Origin: Flavobacterium sp. JAD_PAG50586_2
Lineage (GTDB): Bacteria > Bacteroidota > Bacteroidia > Flavobacteriales > Flavobacteriaceae
DNA: 64,000 nucleotides
Assembly (NCBI GenBank): GCA_023213215.1
Contig: CP096136.1
Location: 3,038,001-3,102,000 of the forward strand
Direction of reading: 5' to 3'
Shown here: positions 1 to 9,255 of the stretch, in pieces
Numbering within the stretch: position 1 is the stretch's first letter
Layout of the letters: each line of letters opens with the position of its first letter
Notes under the pieces: model-generated
What the model was told of the DNA's origin: nothing
What the model saw: the letters and a program-made list of their open reading frames with translations, nothing else
Database searches by the model: none
Made by a program: the position numbers and the translations under genes

Positions 1-1
1 T

Positions 2-1351
2 GAATTTTTTCCACGTTCGGCTTCTCCCGAAAAAGGAAAGCACGGAACTTTTAAGGATTGCGAAAAGCTGTTGCCGAGAGTTTCAGCAATGGGATTTGAT
101 ACCTTATATTTCCCACCAATCCATCCTATTGGAGAAGTAAACAGAAAAGGAAAAAACAACGCAACAAATGCTGAAAAAGGAGACGTTGGTTCCCCTTGGG
201 GAATTGGTTCCAAACACGGTGGGCACAAAGCAACGCATCCCGAATTGGGAACTATAGCCGATTTTAAATCTTTGGTTAAAACCGCAAAATCTTTGGGCAT
301 TGAAGTCGCAATGGATTATGCCCTACAGGCTGCGCCCGATCATCCTTATGTGAAGGATTTTCCGCAGTGGTTCAAATGGCGTCCCGACGGAACGGTGCAA
401 TATGCCGAAAATCCGCCAAAGAAATACCAGGATATACAACCGATTTATTTTGAAAGCGGTGATTGGAAAAACCTTTGGAAAGAGTTACTAGATGTAGCTT
501 TGTTTTGGGTAGAAGAATGTGATATCAAGGTTTTCAGGGTTGATAATCCGCATACAAAACCGTTTTATTTTTGGGGTTGGCTAATAGCCGAAGTGAAGAA
601 AAAACATCCCGATGTTTTGTTTTTGGCAGAAGCCTTTACACGTCCAAAAATTATGCATGAGCTTGCCAAACAGGGATTCACACAATCTTACACTTATTTC
701 ACCTGGCGCAACACCAAAGCTGAACTGATTGAATATGTTGAAGAATTAACCAAAACGGAACAAAGCGAATTCTTCCGTCCTAACTTCTGGCCCAACACTC
801 CTGATATATTGCCTTATGCTTTACAAAGTGGAAACGAAAGTATCTACCTTCACAAATACTTTTTAGCAGCAACACTAAGTTCAAGCATCGGGATTTATGG
901 ACCGGTTTACGAATACATGGTTTCGGAAGCGATGCCGGGAAAAGAGGAATACCACAACTCAGAGAAATACGAAGTTGTTAACTGGGATTGGACGGTTCAG
1001 AACAAATTAATTACAGTGATTTCCCGATTGAATAAGATTCGCCACGAACAACCTTCATTACAGCAGACCAATAATATACAGTTTTGTGCGACTGATAATG
1101 ACCAGGTTTTAGCGTATTACAAATATGATGATGACAAGCTAGACGAAACACTGATGATTTGCAGCATTGATCCTTATTATGCCAAACAGGCTTGGGTTCA
1201 ACTGCCTATACAATCTTTGGGAATTCAACCCGGACAGCCAATTCGCGTGATTGAATTGATTACAGGGAACAGCTATATTTGGGATAAGGAATGGAATTAT
1301 GTAGAGCTCAATCCAGCGTTGCCATTCCATTTGTTTAAAATACAGAAATAA
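2..1351 (+). CDS. glgE: Alpha-1,4-glucan:maltose-1-phosphate maltosyltransferase (5' end outside window)
   Basis: GH13 enzyme of the GlgE pathway; it moves maltosyl units from maltose 1-phosphate onto the non-reducing ends of cytoplasmic alpha-glucans. The frame is already open at base 2 (reads EFFPRSAS, a typical GlgE stretch), so the N-terminal domain and true start lie upstream and the TTG at 71 is not a start. Visible catalytic-barrel signatures are YFPPIHPIG, the nucleophile Asp in FRVDNPHTKP (about residue 181 of the visible part) and the acid/base Glu in FLAEAFTRP (about 210), followed by a C-terminal beta domain. It stops 2 bp before the maltokinase ATG, so the two are surely co-transcribed. 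Family assignment is firm; only the 5' part is missing. Confidence 0.93.
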   Translation, partial: EFFPRSASPEKGKHGTFKDCEKLLPRVSAMGFDTLYFPPIHPIGEVNRKGKNNATNAEKGDVGSPWGIGSKHGGHKATHPELGTIADFKSLVKTAKSLGIEVAMDYALQAAPDHPYVKDFPQWFKWRPDGTVQYAENPPKKYQDIQPIYFESGDWKNLWKELLDVALFWVEECDIKVFRVDNPHTKPFYFWGWLIAEVKKKHPDVLFLAEAFTRPKIMHELAKQGFTQSYTYFTWRNTKAELIEYVEELTKTEQSEFFRPNFWPNTPDILPYALQSGNESIYLHKYFLAATLSSSIGIYGPVYEYMVSEAMPGKEEYHNSEKYEVVNWDWTVQNKLITVISRLNKIRHEQPSLQQTNNIQFCATDNDQVLAYYKYDDDKLDETLMICSIDPYYAKQAWVQLPIQSLGIQPGQPIRVIELITGNSYIWDKEWNYVELNPALPFHLFKIQK

Positions 1352-1353
1352 TT

Positions 1354-2975
1354 ATGGAAAACGATAACCAGGATACTTTTTCAACTCCGTTTATCTTTAA
1401 GACAGACTGGAAAACTGCTTTTGAGGATGAGGAATTTGTTAAGGTATTTTCTTCCGATATTTTAGAACAGTATATCATCAATAAACGATGGTATGGTGGG
1501 AAAGCAAGTACTTTGAAATATATTGAAGTGGTTGATCATTTCAAAATTACATCAAAGAATAATAGTTATTACGGAGTACTTCTGGAAGTGAACTTCAAGG
1601 AAGCATTCTATCAGCATTACTTTATGCCGCTCGCTTTTATGTCTGAAGAGGAATTGGACACCAGTACAATTATCGCTCCTGTTAAAATGGGAAAACAGCA
1701 GGGTTTTTGGTAGACGCGCTGCATCAGGAAGACTTTAGGAAACTGCTTTTTGATAACATTGTACAATCTAAAAATAATCCCGAATTAAAACTGGTTTTCC
1801 ACAAAGGAACCAAGTTTGAGGATAAGGAATACAAGACTTCCAAATTCATGGGAGTCGAGCAAAGCAATACTTCCATTATCTATAATGATTCGTTTGTATT
1901 GAAAATTTTCCGCCGCATATATGTGAGCACCAATCCCGATTATGAAATCAGCCGCTTCCTCACAGAACGTATGAATTTTAAGAGTTCACCGGCTTACACA
2001 GGAAGTATCAATTTAGCCTTACCGGAGGGAAATATTACGTTGGGTTTAATGCAGGAATTGGTTCCAAACCAAGGCGATGCCTGGCAGTTTATGCTAGAGG
2101 AAATTGATGGCGTTTTCAGTAATCTGAAGACTAAAAAAATCAAGATCGATAAGCTTCCCGATATTCCATTATTCAAAAGGGTTAAGATCAATGAAATTCC
2201 GCCTGAGATTATTGACTGGGTTGGACTGAGTTTGTTTCTTCGCTTACAGACTTTGGCCAAACGCACTGCAGAAATGCACATAGCCCTGGGTGGCGATATA
2301 CATGATACGGCCTTTACGCCAACAACTTACAACGGAGATTACACCGTCTGGCTCAAAAACAGGATGTTGTACCAATTCCAGAACCGATTGAATATTATCG
2401 AAAACAGCCTTCATAAATTAGATGGTTTAGCGCTCGAACTGGCACATCAGTTTATGGAAAACAAAAAGATGGTCCGTAAGCATTTTGTGGATTTTGACTG
2501 GACCAAAATGAAATCAGAACGTATCCGAATACACGGCGATTATCATTTGGGTCAGATTCTGGTAAACGGAGATGATTTCTACTTACTCGATTTTGAAGGC
2601 GAACCCGAAAGTACCATCCGTGACCGAAAGGTAAAACAGCCACCATTGAAAGATGTTGCCGGTTTGTTCCGTTCGTTTCATTACGCCATTTATGCTACGA
2701 TTTTCAATAACAAAGACAAATATCCATACGACCAGGAACACCTTTTCAAGGCCGCAGAAATATTGTTCAATTACTTCGTAGGTGCGTTTTTGGAAACTTA
2801 TGTAGAGAAAGCACAATCAGGAAACCTAAACATTGGCTATAACCACGAAATTGATTTCCTGTTGAAATACTGCTTAATTGAAAAAGCGGTTTATGAATTG
2901 GGTTATGAATTAAACTCACGTCCACGTTGGGCTGTGATTCCGTTGAGAGGGATTCAGAGTATAATGGGGTATTAG
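1354..2975 (+). CDS. Maltokinase (frameshifted)
   Basis: ATP-dependent maltokinase that makes the maltose 1-phosphate used by GlgE just upstream. The N-terminal part (1354-1713) has the maltokinase cap sequence (INKRWYGGKA); the C-terminal part has the phosphotransferase loop HGDYHLGQ near 2534 and the metal-binding LLDFEGEP near 2590. The frame breaks at a run of five T (1704-1708): as written it reads GFW-stop, while one more T gives GFLVDALHQ and joins the two halves into about 540 residues, the usual maltokinase size. Adding the base restores one intact gene, so I read it as a sequence error or a very recent mutation. No trehalose synthase domain is fused to it, and treS is not in the window. 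Confidence 0.87.
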
Positions 2976-3026
2976 AATTACGAATTTGAAATTACGAATA
3001 TTAATTAAATATTTAAACACCATAAT

Positions 3027-3110
3027 CCCTTCTCCCGAAGCTGCGGGATGCGCTCAGGTTGACAAAATGACTAATGAATAACATATGTCATCCCGAGCGC
3101 AGTCGAGGGA
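3027..3110. repeat. Palindromic repeat, left copy flanking the GIY-YIG gene
   Basis: Two inverted arms: a gcgctcaggttgaca arm at about 3050-3064 and tgtcatcccgagcgcagtcg at 3086-3105. The same motif recurs as an inverted pair at 3438-3524, on the other side of the GIY-YIG gene. Dispersed palindromes of this kind are common in flavobacterial genomes. The left arm carries a small extra hairpin (cccgaagctgcggg). Confidence 0.7.
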
Positions 3111-3124
3111 CGTAAAAGAAAAGA

Positions 3125-3388
3125 ATGAAGTTTTATTACGTATACATTTTAAGATGCAAGGATAATTCACTTTATACCGGAATTACTAATGATTTAGAAA
3201 GAAGGTTAAATGAGCATAATGGAGGAAAATTGCGCGATGCATACACATTTAAAAGAAGGCCGGTTGTGTTAGAATGGTTTCAGGATTTTACAGAACCAAA
3301 CCAGGCAATATATTTTGAAAAGAAATTAAAGCGTTGGTCAAAAGCAAAAAAAGAAGCATTGATAAAAGGCGATTTTGATATGATCTAA
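3125..3388 (+). CDS. GIY-YIG nuclease family protein
   Basis: Small (87 aa) single-domain GIY-YIG protein of the UvrC/UPF0213 fold. The signature is seen as YYVYILRC at residues 4-11 and YTGITN at 18-23, followed by the conserved Arg in LERRLNEHN and the Glu in YFEKKLKRW (about residue 69). Such proteins could cut DNA at short palindromes; the in vivo role of this subfamily is not settled. The gene lies between mak and glgB and is bracketed within about 15-50 bp by the same palindromic repeat, so it looks inserted into an otherwise continuous glycan operon. It may be a repeat-associated nuclease that moves or maintains the palindromes (inference). Confidence 0.88.
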   Translation: MKFYYVYILRCKDNSLYTGITNDLERRLNEHNGGKLRDAYTFKRRPVVLEWFQDFTEPNQAIYFEKKLKRWSKAKKEALIKGDFDMI

Positions 3389-3437
3389 ACATTAGCTGAG
3401 TGTAGGAATGCAACACATTATAAATACAAACCATAAG

Positions 3438-3524
3438 CCCTTCGACTGCGCTCAGGGTGACAAACCGCTGAAATGAGACAGTTCAGATTTTATAAATACT
3501 GTCATCCTGAGTGCAGTCGAGGGA
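3438..3524. repeat. Palindromic repeat, right copy flanking the GIY-YIG gene
   Basis: Inverted pair: cccttcgactgcgctcaggg... at 3438-3462 and tgtcatcctgagtgcagtcg... at 3500-3524, each 25 bp, about 84 percent complementary, with a 37-bp loop. It matches the copy at 3027-3110 upstream of the GIY-YIG gene. Confidence 0.8.
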
Positions 3525-3563
3525 ACATAAAGAAATAGAAACAACATACATAACCTAACAAAA

Positions 3564-5468
3564 ATGAACCAAGTACAAACACATTCCCTTTTCACCGACG
3601 TTGACATCGATTTATTCAAGGCAGGTAAACATTTCAGGTTACACGAAAAAATGGGCGCACACCTTATGGAAGTCAACGGTGTCAAAGGCGTTTATTTTGC
3701 TGTTTGGGCTCCGTCTGCGCGTTCGGTTTCTGTGGTTGGTGATTTCAATTACTGGATACAGGGCGAACATCAGCTGAATGTGCGTTGGGATGCTTCGGGC
3801 ATTTGGGAAGGTTTTATTCCAGGAGTGGAAAAAGGTACAACCTATAAATATAAAATACAGTCCAATAATGGTGGAGTCATAACTGAAAAAGCCGATCCGT
3901 TTGCGCTTTATTGCGAACATCCGCCACAGACAGCTTCTGTTATATGGGATTTGGATTATAAGTGGAAAGACAAAAAATGGATGGATACCCGAAAGGATAA
4001 AAATGGATTGGATAAACCATTTTCAGTCTACGAAGTGCATTTGGGTTCATGGCGAAGAAATGCGGAAGGCAAATTTTTGACCTATCTTGAACTGGCTGAC
4101 CAATTAGTAGATTACGTTAAAGAAACTGGTTTCACTCACGTAGAGTTCATGCCGATAATGGAATATCCTTATGATCCTTCATGGGGTTATCAATTGGTGG
4201 GTTACTTTGCACCAACATCCCGATTCGGAAAACCGCAGGATTTTATGGTTTTGGTAGACAAACTCCACCAGGCCGGAATTGGCGTAATCCTCGATTGGGT
4301 TCCGTCACACTTTCCTGATGATGCGCACGGTTTAGGGTTCTTTGATGGTTCTAATTTATATGAACATCCGGACAGGAGAAAAGGATACCATCCCGATTGG
4401 AAAAGTTTGGTGTTCAATTATGGTCGTAATGAAGTCCGCTCGTTTTTGATAAGCAATGCCATTTTCTGGCTTAGCCAATACCACGCAGATGGTTTACGTG
4501 TCGATGCTGTTGCTTCGATGCTTTACCTGGACTATTCCAGAAAAGAAGGCGAATGGGAAGCTAATATTTACGGAGGAAGGGAAAATTTAGATACCATCAG
4601 TTTCTTAAAAGATTTTAATGAAGCGGTGTATTCTAGTTTCCCTGATACACAGACAATAGCTGAGGAAAGTACCAGTTTTCCCATGGTTTCACGTCCAACA
4701 TTCATTGGAGGTTTAGGCTTCGGAATGAAATGGATGATGGGTTGGATGCACGACACGTTACAGTATTTTAAAAAAGAAAGCGTTTACAGGAAATACCATC
4801 AAAATGACCTGACTTTCTCTATGACTTATGCTTTTACAGAGAATTTTATGCTGCCGTTATCGCACGATGAAGTGGTTTATGGAAAGCAATCCATATTGGG
4901 CAGGATGACTGGCGACGAGTGGCAGAAATTTGCAAATCTTCGTTTATTATATGGCTATATGTTTACGCATCCGGGAACCAATTTATTGTTTATGGGTGCC
5001 GAATTCGGGCAAAGCTCTGAATGGAATTTTGAAGGAAGTTTAGACTGGCATCTGTTGCAGTTTGGCTATCACGAGGGCATCAAGAAATGCATTACGGATT
5101 TGAATAATCTCTATAAAAATAATCCGGCCTTGTATGAAAAACAATTCCACGCCGATGGTTTTGAATGGATTAATTATTCAGATAGCGAAAATGCTGTCCT
5201 GAGTTACATCCGCAAAGGAAACAACGAAAAGGAAAGCCTGGTTGTTGTTTGTAATTTTACTCCGGTTGTAAGGGATAATTACAGGATTGGAATTCCGGCA
5301 AAAGGAAAGCTGACACAGATTTTCAACTCCGACAGTACCGAATATGGCGGAAGTGGAGTCGTAACAACAAAGCCAATCAAAATCGATAATGAACCATGGA
5401 ACGGCAGGGAGTTTTCGGCAGCATTGCTATTACCGCCATTAGGAGTTTCGGTTTATAAAATTTCGTAA
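3564..5468 (+). CDS. glgB: 1,4-alpha-glucan branching enzyme
   Basis: GH13_9 branching enzyme (634 aa, normal for the short-N-terminus type); it introduces alpha-1,6 branches in the polymer made by GlgE. An N-terminal CBM48 (about 30-130; YFAVWAPSARSVSVVGDF) precedes the catalytic barrel: ILDWVPSHFP near 243, nucleophile Asp314 in LRVDAVASM, acid/base Glu in IAEEST (about 367), and the LSHDEVVYGK motif, then a C-terminal beta domain. Start ATG at 3564 is the first in frame after the repeat. Together with glgE and the kinase it gives three of the four steps from trehalose to glycogen. Confidence 0.96.
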   Translation: MNQVQTHSLFTDVDIDLFKAGKHFRLHEKMGAHLMEVNGVKGVYFAVWAPSARSVSVVGDFNYWIQGEHQLNVRWDASGIWEGFIPGVEKGTTYKYKIQSNNGGVITEKADPFALYCEHPPQTASVIWDLDYKWKDKKWMDTRKDKNGLDKPFSVYEVHLGSWRRNAEGKFLTYLELADQLVDYVKETGFTHVEFMPIMEYPYDPSWGYQLVGYFAPTSRFGKPQDFMVLVDKLHQAGIGVILDWVPSHFPDDAHGLGFFDGSNLYEHPDRRKGYHPDWKSLVFNYGRNEVRSFLISNAIFWLSQYHADGLRVDAVASMLYLDYSRKEGEWEANIYGGRENLDTISFLKDFNEAVYSSFPDTQTIAEESTSFPMVSRPTFIGGLGFGMKWMMGWMHDTLQYFKKESVYRKYHQNDLTFSMTYAFTENFMLPLSHDEVVYGKQSILGRMTGDEWQKFANLRLLYGYMFTHPGTNLLFMGAEFGQSSEWNFEGSLDWHLLQFGYHEGIKKCITDLNNLYKNNPALYEKQFHADGFEWINYSDSENAVLSYIRKGNNEKESLVVVCNFTPVVRDNYRIGIPAKGKLTQIFNSDSTEYGGSGVVTTKPIKIDNEPWNGREFSAALLLPPLGVSVYKIS

Positions 5469-5926
5469 AAAATTATATTCAATAAACCTGTCCGATTTTT
5501 AAAACCTGACAGGTTTAAAAGTAGTTCCTAACGTATTTAAAGTGGTTCTTAACGTATAAAAATACGTCCATCCACGTATTTAAAGTGGTTACGAACGTAT
5601 AAAAATACGTCCACCAACGTATTTAAAGTGGTTCTTAACGTATAAAAATACGTCCACCAACGTATTTAAAGTGGTTCCGAACGTATAAAAATACGTCCAT
5701 CCACGTATTTAAAGTGGTTCTTAACGTATAAAAATACGTCCACCAACGTATTTAAAGTGGTTCCGAACGTATAAAAAGTAGTTTTTCGCTAACACAGTGT
5801 CCAAGATTTAAGAGCTTTATTGTTTTATCATTAACCGCAAACGTTGTAGTTAAAAACTACTATACCAACTTAATAGGTTTTAGGTTTCAACTTTGTAAAT
5901 TTGGCACTCGACATTAAAAAATCATT
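5469..5926. other. 458-bp gene-free region with hairpin and tandem array
   Basis: No credible coding sequence. From left to right it holds a 9-bp-stem hairpin (AAACCTGTC 5484-5492 with GACAGGTTT 5508-5516) just after glgB, a 43-bp tandem array (5532-5781), and the leader of the GH31 gene. A TAAATTTG box at 5896-5903 fits the Bacteroidota -7 consensus, but no good TTG lies 19 bp upstream of it. Confidence 0.6.
5532..5781. repeat. 43-bp tandem repeat array, six units
   Basis: Units begin with cgtatttaaagtggtt at 5532, 5575, 5618, 5661, 5704 and 5747, an exact 43-bp period; the sixth is truncated. Each unit contains the near-palindrome acgtataaaaatacgt. Units differ mainly in two short positions (ttctta, ttacga or ttccga; ccatcca or ccaccaa), and similar variants recur in a non-random order. 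There are no spacers, so this is not a CRISPR array. Confidence 0.95.
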
Positions 5927-8326
5927 ATGATTACCAACCAAGAACTTGAATTTAAAGGCGATCAATTCCCTTCCAAAATAATTAGCATGGAACAGGATGT
6001 AGACAGTATTTATTTCCATACTGTGAACAACGTAATCCTGAAAGTTACTATCCTTCGCGATAGCCTGATCCGTTTCAGATATACTACCAAAGGTTATTTC
6101 AGCAATGATTTTTCCTATGCCATCGATAAGACACAATCCCATGGTTATAACCAATTAGAGGTTGTAGAAGAACACGCATTTTATCTGATTAAAACCAGTA
6201 AAGTATTTTGTAAAATCCAAAAGAAAGACTTAAAGATATCCATTCACGATATCGATGGTTTTACAATTTTGGAAGACGAAATCGGTTTCCATTGGGAAGA
6301 ACATTACGAATTTGGAGGAAACATTGTAAAAATGAGTAAAGTCTCTAAAGACGGGGAAAGTTTTTACGGAATGGGCGACAAGCCAACGCATTTGAACCTA
6401 AAAGGTAAACGAGTTGAAAACTGGGCGACCGACCAATACGCATTTCATAAAGACCAGGAGCCACTTTATAAAGTTGTTCCGTTTTATATAGGATTGCATC
6501 ACCATAAAGCTTACGGTGTTTTCTTTGACAATACGTTCCGGACATTTTTTGATTTCTGCCATGAAAAAAGAAACGTAACCAGCTTTTGGGCAGAAGGTGG
6601 CGAAATGAATTATTACTTTGTTTATGGCCCAAAAATGTCAGATGTTGTTACTACTTATACCCATTTGACCGGGAAGCCCGAATTGCCGCCCATGTGGACT
6701 TTAGGTTACCATCAATGCAAATGGAGTTATTATCCGGAAAGCAAAGTCAAGGAAGTTACCAGAAAGTTTAGAGAGTTAAGAATTCCGTGCGATGCTATTT
6801 ATTTAGACATCGATTATATGGAAGGTTTCCGTTGTTTCACCTGGAGCAAGGAGTATTTCCCCGATCCAAAAAGAATGGTAGCCGAATTAGCAAAAGATGG
6901 TTTCAAGACGGTTGTAATAATCGATCCAGGAATAAAAATCGATAAGGATTACTGGGTGTATCAGGAAGCATTGAAGAATGATTTTTTCTGCAAACGTGCA
7001 GACGGCCCATATATGAAAGGAAAAGTATGGCCGGGAGAATGTAATTTCCCAGATTATACCAATCCCGAAGTTCGTGAGTGGTGGGCTGGATTATTCAAGG
7101 AATTGATTTCAGACATTGGAGTAAAAGGCGTTTGGAACGATATGAACGAACCAGCCGTAATGGACGTTCCGGGAAAAACTTTCCCTTATGACGTTCGTCA
7201 CGATTATGACGGAAACCCATGCAGTCACAGAAAAGCACACAATATTTACGGAACCCAAATGGCAAGGGCAACCTATGAAGGTGTAAAGCGTTTTGCCTAT
7301 CCGAAAAGACCTTTCATTATCACCCGTTCGGCATATTCAGGAGCACAGCGTTATACTTCATCTTGGACTGGAGATAACGTAGCAAGCTGGGAACATTTAT
7401 GGATTGCCAATATTCAAATGCAAAGAATGTCAATTTCGGGAATGGGATTTACAGGTTCTGATATTGGTGGATTTGCGGAGCAGCCTTCGGGCGAATTGTA
7501 TGCACGATGGATTCAGCTTGGCGTATTTCATCCCTTTTGTAGGACACATTCTTCGGGTGATCACGGCGAACAGGAACCTTGGTCCTTTGGAGAAGAAGTG
7601 ATTGATATTACCAGAAAGTTTGTTGAATTACGATATCAATTATTACCATATCTGTATACCATGTTCTGGCAATATGTAAATGAAGGAACGCCGATGCTCA
7701 AACCTTTGGTTTATTTCGACCAGGATGATATGCACACGCATTACAGAACGGACGAATTTATTTTTGGGAATCAAATTTTGGTTTGCCCAATATTAGAGCC
7801 AAACGCACAAGGCCGCAGAATGTATATCCCGAAAGGAAATTGGTACAACTACTGGACAAACGAATTGATTGAAGGTAAAAAAGAACTTTGGGTTAAAACC
7901 GATTTTGATCAGATTCCGATTTTTGTTAAAGAAGGAGCTATTATTCCAAAATATCCTGTGCAGCAATATGTTGGAGAATTGCAGTTTGACGAATTGACGT
8001 TGGATGTTTATTACAAATTAGGAAAAGAAAAATCAGTTGTTTATGAAGATGCCGAAGATGGTTATGACTATAACAAAGGACGTTTTTCGTTACGCACCTT
8101 TACGCTAAACGGAAAAGAGAAAGAGCTTATCATTCAGCAACATAAAGAAGGTACCTTTGAAACAGGGTATTCTAACTTTAAGATTAATCTAAAAGCCCTG
8201 CCTTTCAAAGTAAAAAAGATAGAGGTCGATAATGAAAAGATATCTTTGGAGTCACTTCAGTTTAATGGAGGAAATACATTGATATTATATAAAGATTTTA
8301 CAGAATTACATATAATCGGAGTTTAA
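5927..8326 (+). CDS. GH31 alpha-glucosidase
   Basis: Glycoside hydrolase family 31 enzyme of 799 aa. An N-terminal beta domain (DUF4968-like) leads to a barrel with WTLGYHQCKWSY, nucleophile Asp at about 405 in GVWNDMNEPAV, acid/base Asp at about 483 in SWTGDNVASWEHL, and a C-terminal DUF5110-like beta region. There is no signal peptide at the chosen ATG (MITNQELEF), so a cytoplasmic role releasing glucose from alpha-glucans or maltooligosaccharides is likely. It follows glgB in the same direction but is separated by the repeat array, so it probably has its own promoter. Confidence 0.94.
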   Translation: MITNQELEFKGDQFPSKIISMEQDVDSIYFHTVNNVILKVTILRDSLIRFRYTTKGYFSNDFSYAIDKTQSHGYNQLEVVEEHAFYLIKTSKVFCKIQKKDLKISIHDIDGFTILEDEIGFHWEEHYEFGGNIVKMSKVSKDGESFYGMGDKPTHLNLKGKRVENWATDQYAFHKDQEPLYKVVPFYIGLHHHKAYGVFFDNTFRTFFDFCHEKRNVTSFWAEGGEMNYYFVYGPKMSDVVTTYTHLTGKPELPPMWTLGYHQCKWSYYPESKVKEVTRKFRELRIPCDAIYLDIDYMEGFRCFTWSKEYFPDPKRMVAELAKDGFKTVVIIDPGIKIDKDYWVYQEALKNDFFCKRADGPYMKGKVWPGECNFPDYTNPEVREWWAGLFKELISDIGVKGVWNDMNEPAVMDVPGKTFPYDVRHDYDGNPCSHRKAHNIYGTQMARATYEGVKRFAYPKRPFIITRSAYSGAQRYTSSWTGDNVASWEHLWIANIQMQRMSISGMGFTGSDIGGFAEQPSGELYARWIQLGVFHPFCRTHSSGDHGEQEPWSFGEEVIDITRKFVELRYQLLPYLYTMFWQYVNEGTPMLKPLVYFDQDDMHTHYRTDEFIFGNQILVCPILEPNAQGRRMYIPKGNWYNYWTNELIEGKKELWVKTDFDQIPIFVKEGAIIPKYPVQQYVGELQFDELTLDVYYKLGKEKSVVYEDAEDGYDYNKGRFSLRTFTLNGKEKELIIQQHKEGTFETGYSNFKINLKALPFKVKKIEVDNEKISLESLQFNGGNTLILYKDFTELHIIGV

Positions 8327-8363
8327 AAAAATCATAAATTTGAACTATCTAAAACCAAATGTT

Positions 8364-9182
8364 ATGAAAAATAGAATTTTAATTGGTGGAATCTTTTTGG
8401 CAGCTCTGATTGTAGCCTGTTCCACAAATCCGTTTACAGGAAAAAATACTTTAGCCTTAGTTCCAAATAGCGAAATTTTACCTTCTGCATTTGCACAATA
8501 CGGAACATTCCTTAAGGAAAACAAAGTCATTTCAGGAACTGGAGATGCCAATAAGGTAGTGAATGTAGGAACCAAAATTAAAAATGCTGCTGAAAAATGG
8601 TTAAATGCTAATGGTTATCAGGGATATCTTAAAGATTATCAATGGGAATATAAATTGGTTGAAAGCAAAGAAGTAAATGCGTGGTGTATGCCTGGCGGAA
8701 AAATTGTGGTTTATTCCGGAATTCTACCCATTACTAAAGATGATGCAGGTTTGGCAACAGTGCTTGGACATGAAGTTTCGCACGCCTTGGCCAATCACGG
8801 TCAGCAACGTATGAGTGCCGGAATGTTGCAACAACTTGGAGCAGTAGGTGTAGCTGCGGCAACGGGAGGGAAAAGTGCCGAGACACAGCAAATAGCAATG
8901 ACAGCTTATGGTGCAACAACAGAAATAGGAGGTATGCTGCCTTTTAGCAGAAGCCACGAAACAGAAGCCGATCAAATTGGATTAACATTGATGGCCATTG
9001 CGGGTTATAATCCGGAACAGGCAGTACTTTTTTGGTCTAGGATGTCGGCAGCGTCAGGTGGAAACAAACCGGCAGAATTTATGAGTACCCACCCTTCAGA
9101 TGAAACCAGGATTGCAAACCTCAAAAAACTTGTGCCAATAGCGAAAGCCGAAGCAGCTAAGTATGGCGTAACATTTAAATAA
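8364..9182 (+). CDS. M48 family metalloprotease, lipoprotein
   Basis: About 272 aa from ATG 8364. I prefer this over an in-frame start at 8340 because it puts a lipoprotein signal peptide (MKNRILIGGIFLAALIVAC) at the N-terminus, with the lipobox Cys at 19. The peptidase core has the zinc motif HEVSHALANHG and a third ligand Glu in HETEADQIGL, then an end motif STHPSDETRIANL typical of the LoiP/YcaL-like M48 group. It is probably an outer-membrane-attached periplasmic quality-control protease. A terminator follows directly, so it ends the transcription unit. Confidence 0.92.
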   Translation: MKNRILIGGIFLAALIVACSTNPFTGKNTLALVPNSEILPSAFAQYGTFLKENKVISGTGDANKVVNVGTKIKNAAEKWLNANGYQGYLKDYQWEYKLVESKEVNAWCMPGGKIVVYSGILPITKDDAGLATVLGHEVSHALANHGQQRMSAGMLQQLGAVGVAAATGGKSAETQQIAMTAYGATTEIGGMLPFSRSHETEADQIGLTLMAIAGYNPEQAVLFWSRMSAASGGNKPAEFMSTHPSDETRIANLKKLVPIAKAEAAKYGVTFK

Positions 9183-9212
9183 CATTTCCAATTCCAAAAA
9201 AAGAGTATATTT

Positions 9213-9238
9213 AATCCCGATTTGAGTCGGGATTTTTT
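9213..9238 (+). terminator. Rho-independent terminator after the M48 protease gene
   Basis: Perfect 8-bp stem aatcccga/tcgggatt with a 6-nt loop followed by a run of six T. Confidence 0.9.
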
Positions 9239-9255
9239 ATTTAATTATACTTTAT

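Noticed and set aside
5532-5781. CRISPR array (repeated 43-bp units)
   Set aside because: Units are contiguous with no unique spacers; the few variable positions are shared between units. No cas gene in the window.
8340-8363. Longer start for the M48 protease
   Set aside because: Would place eight residues before a clear lipoprotein signal peptide; start at 8364 keeps the signal at the N-terminus.
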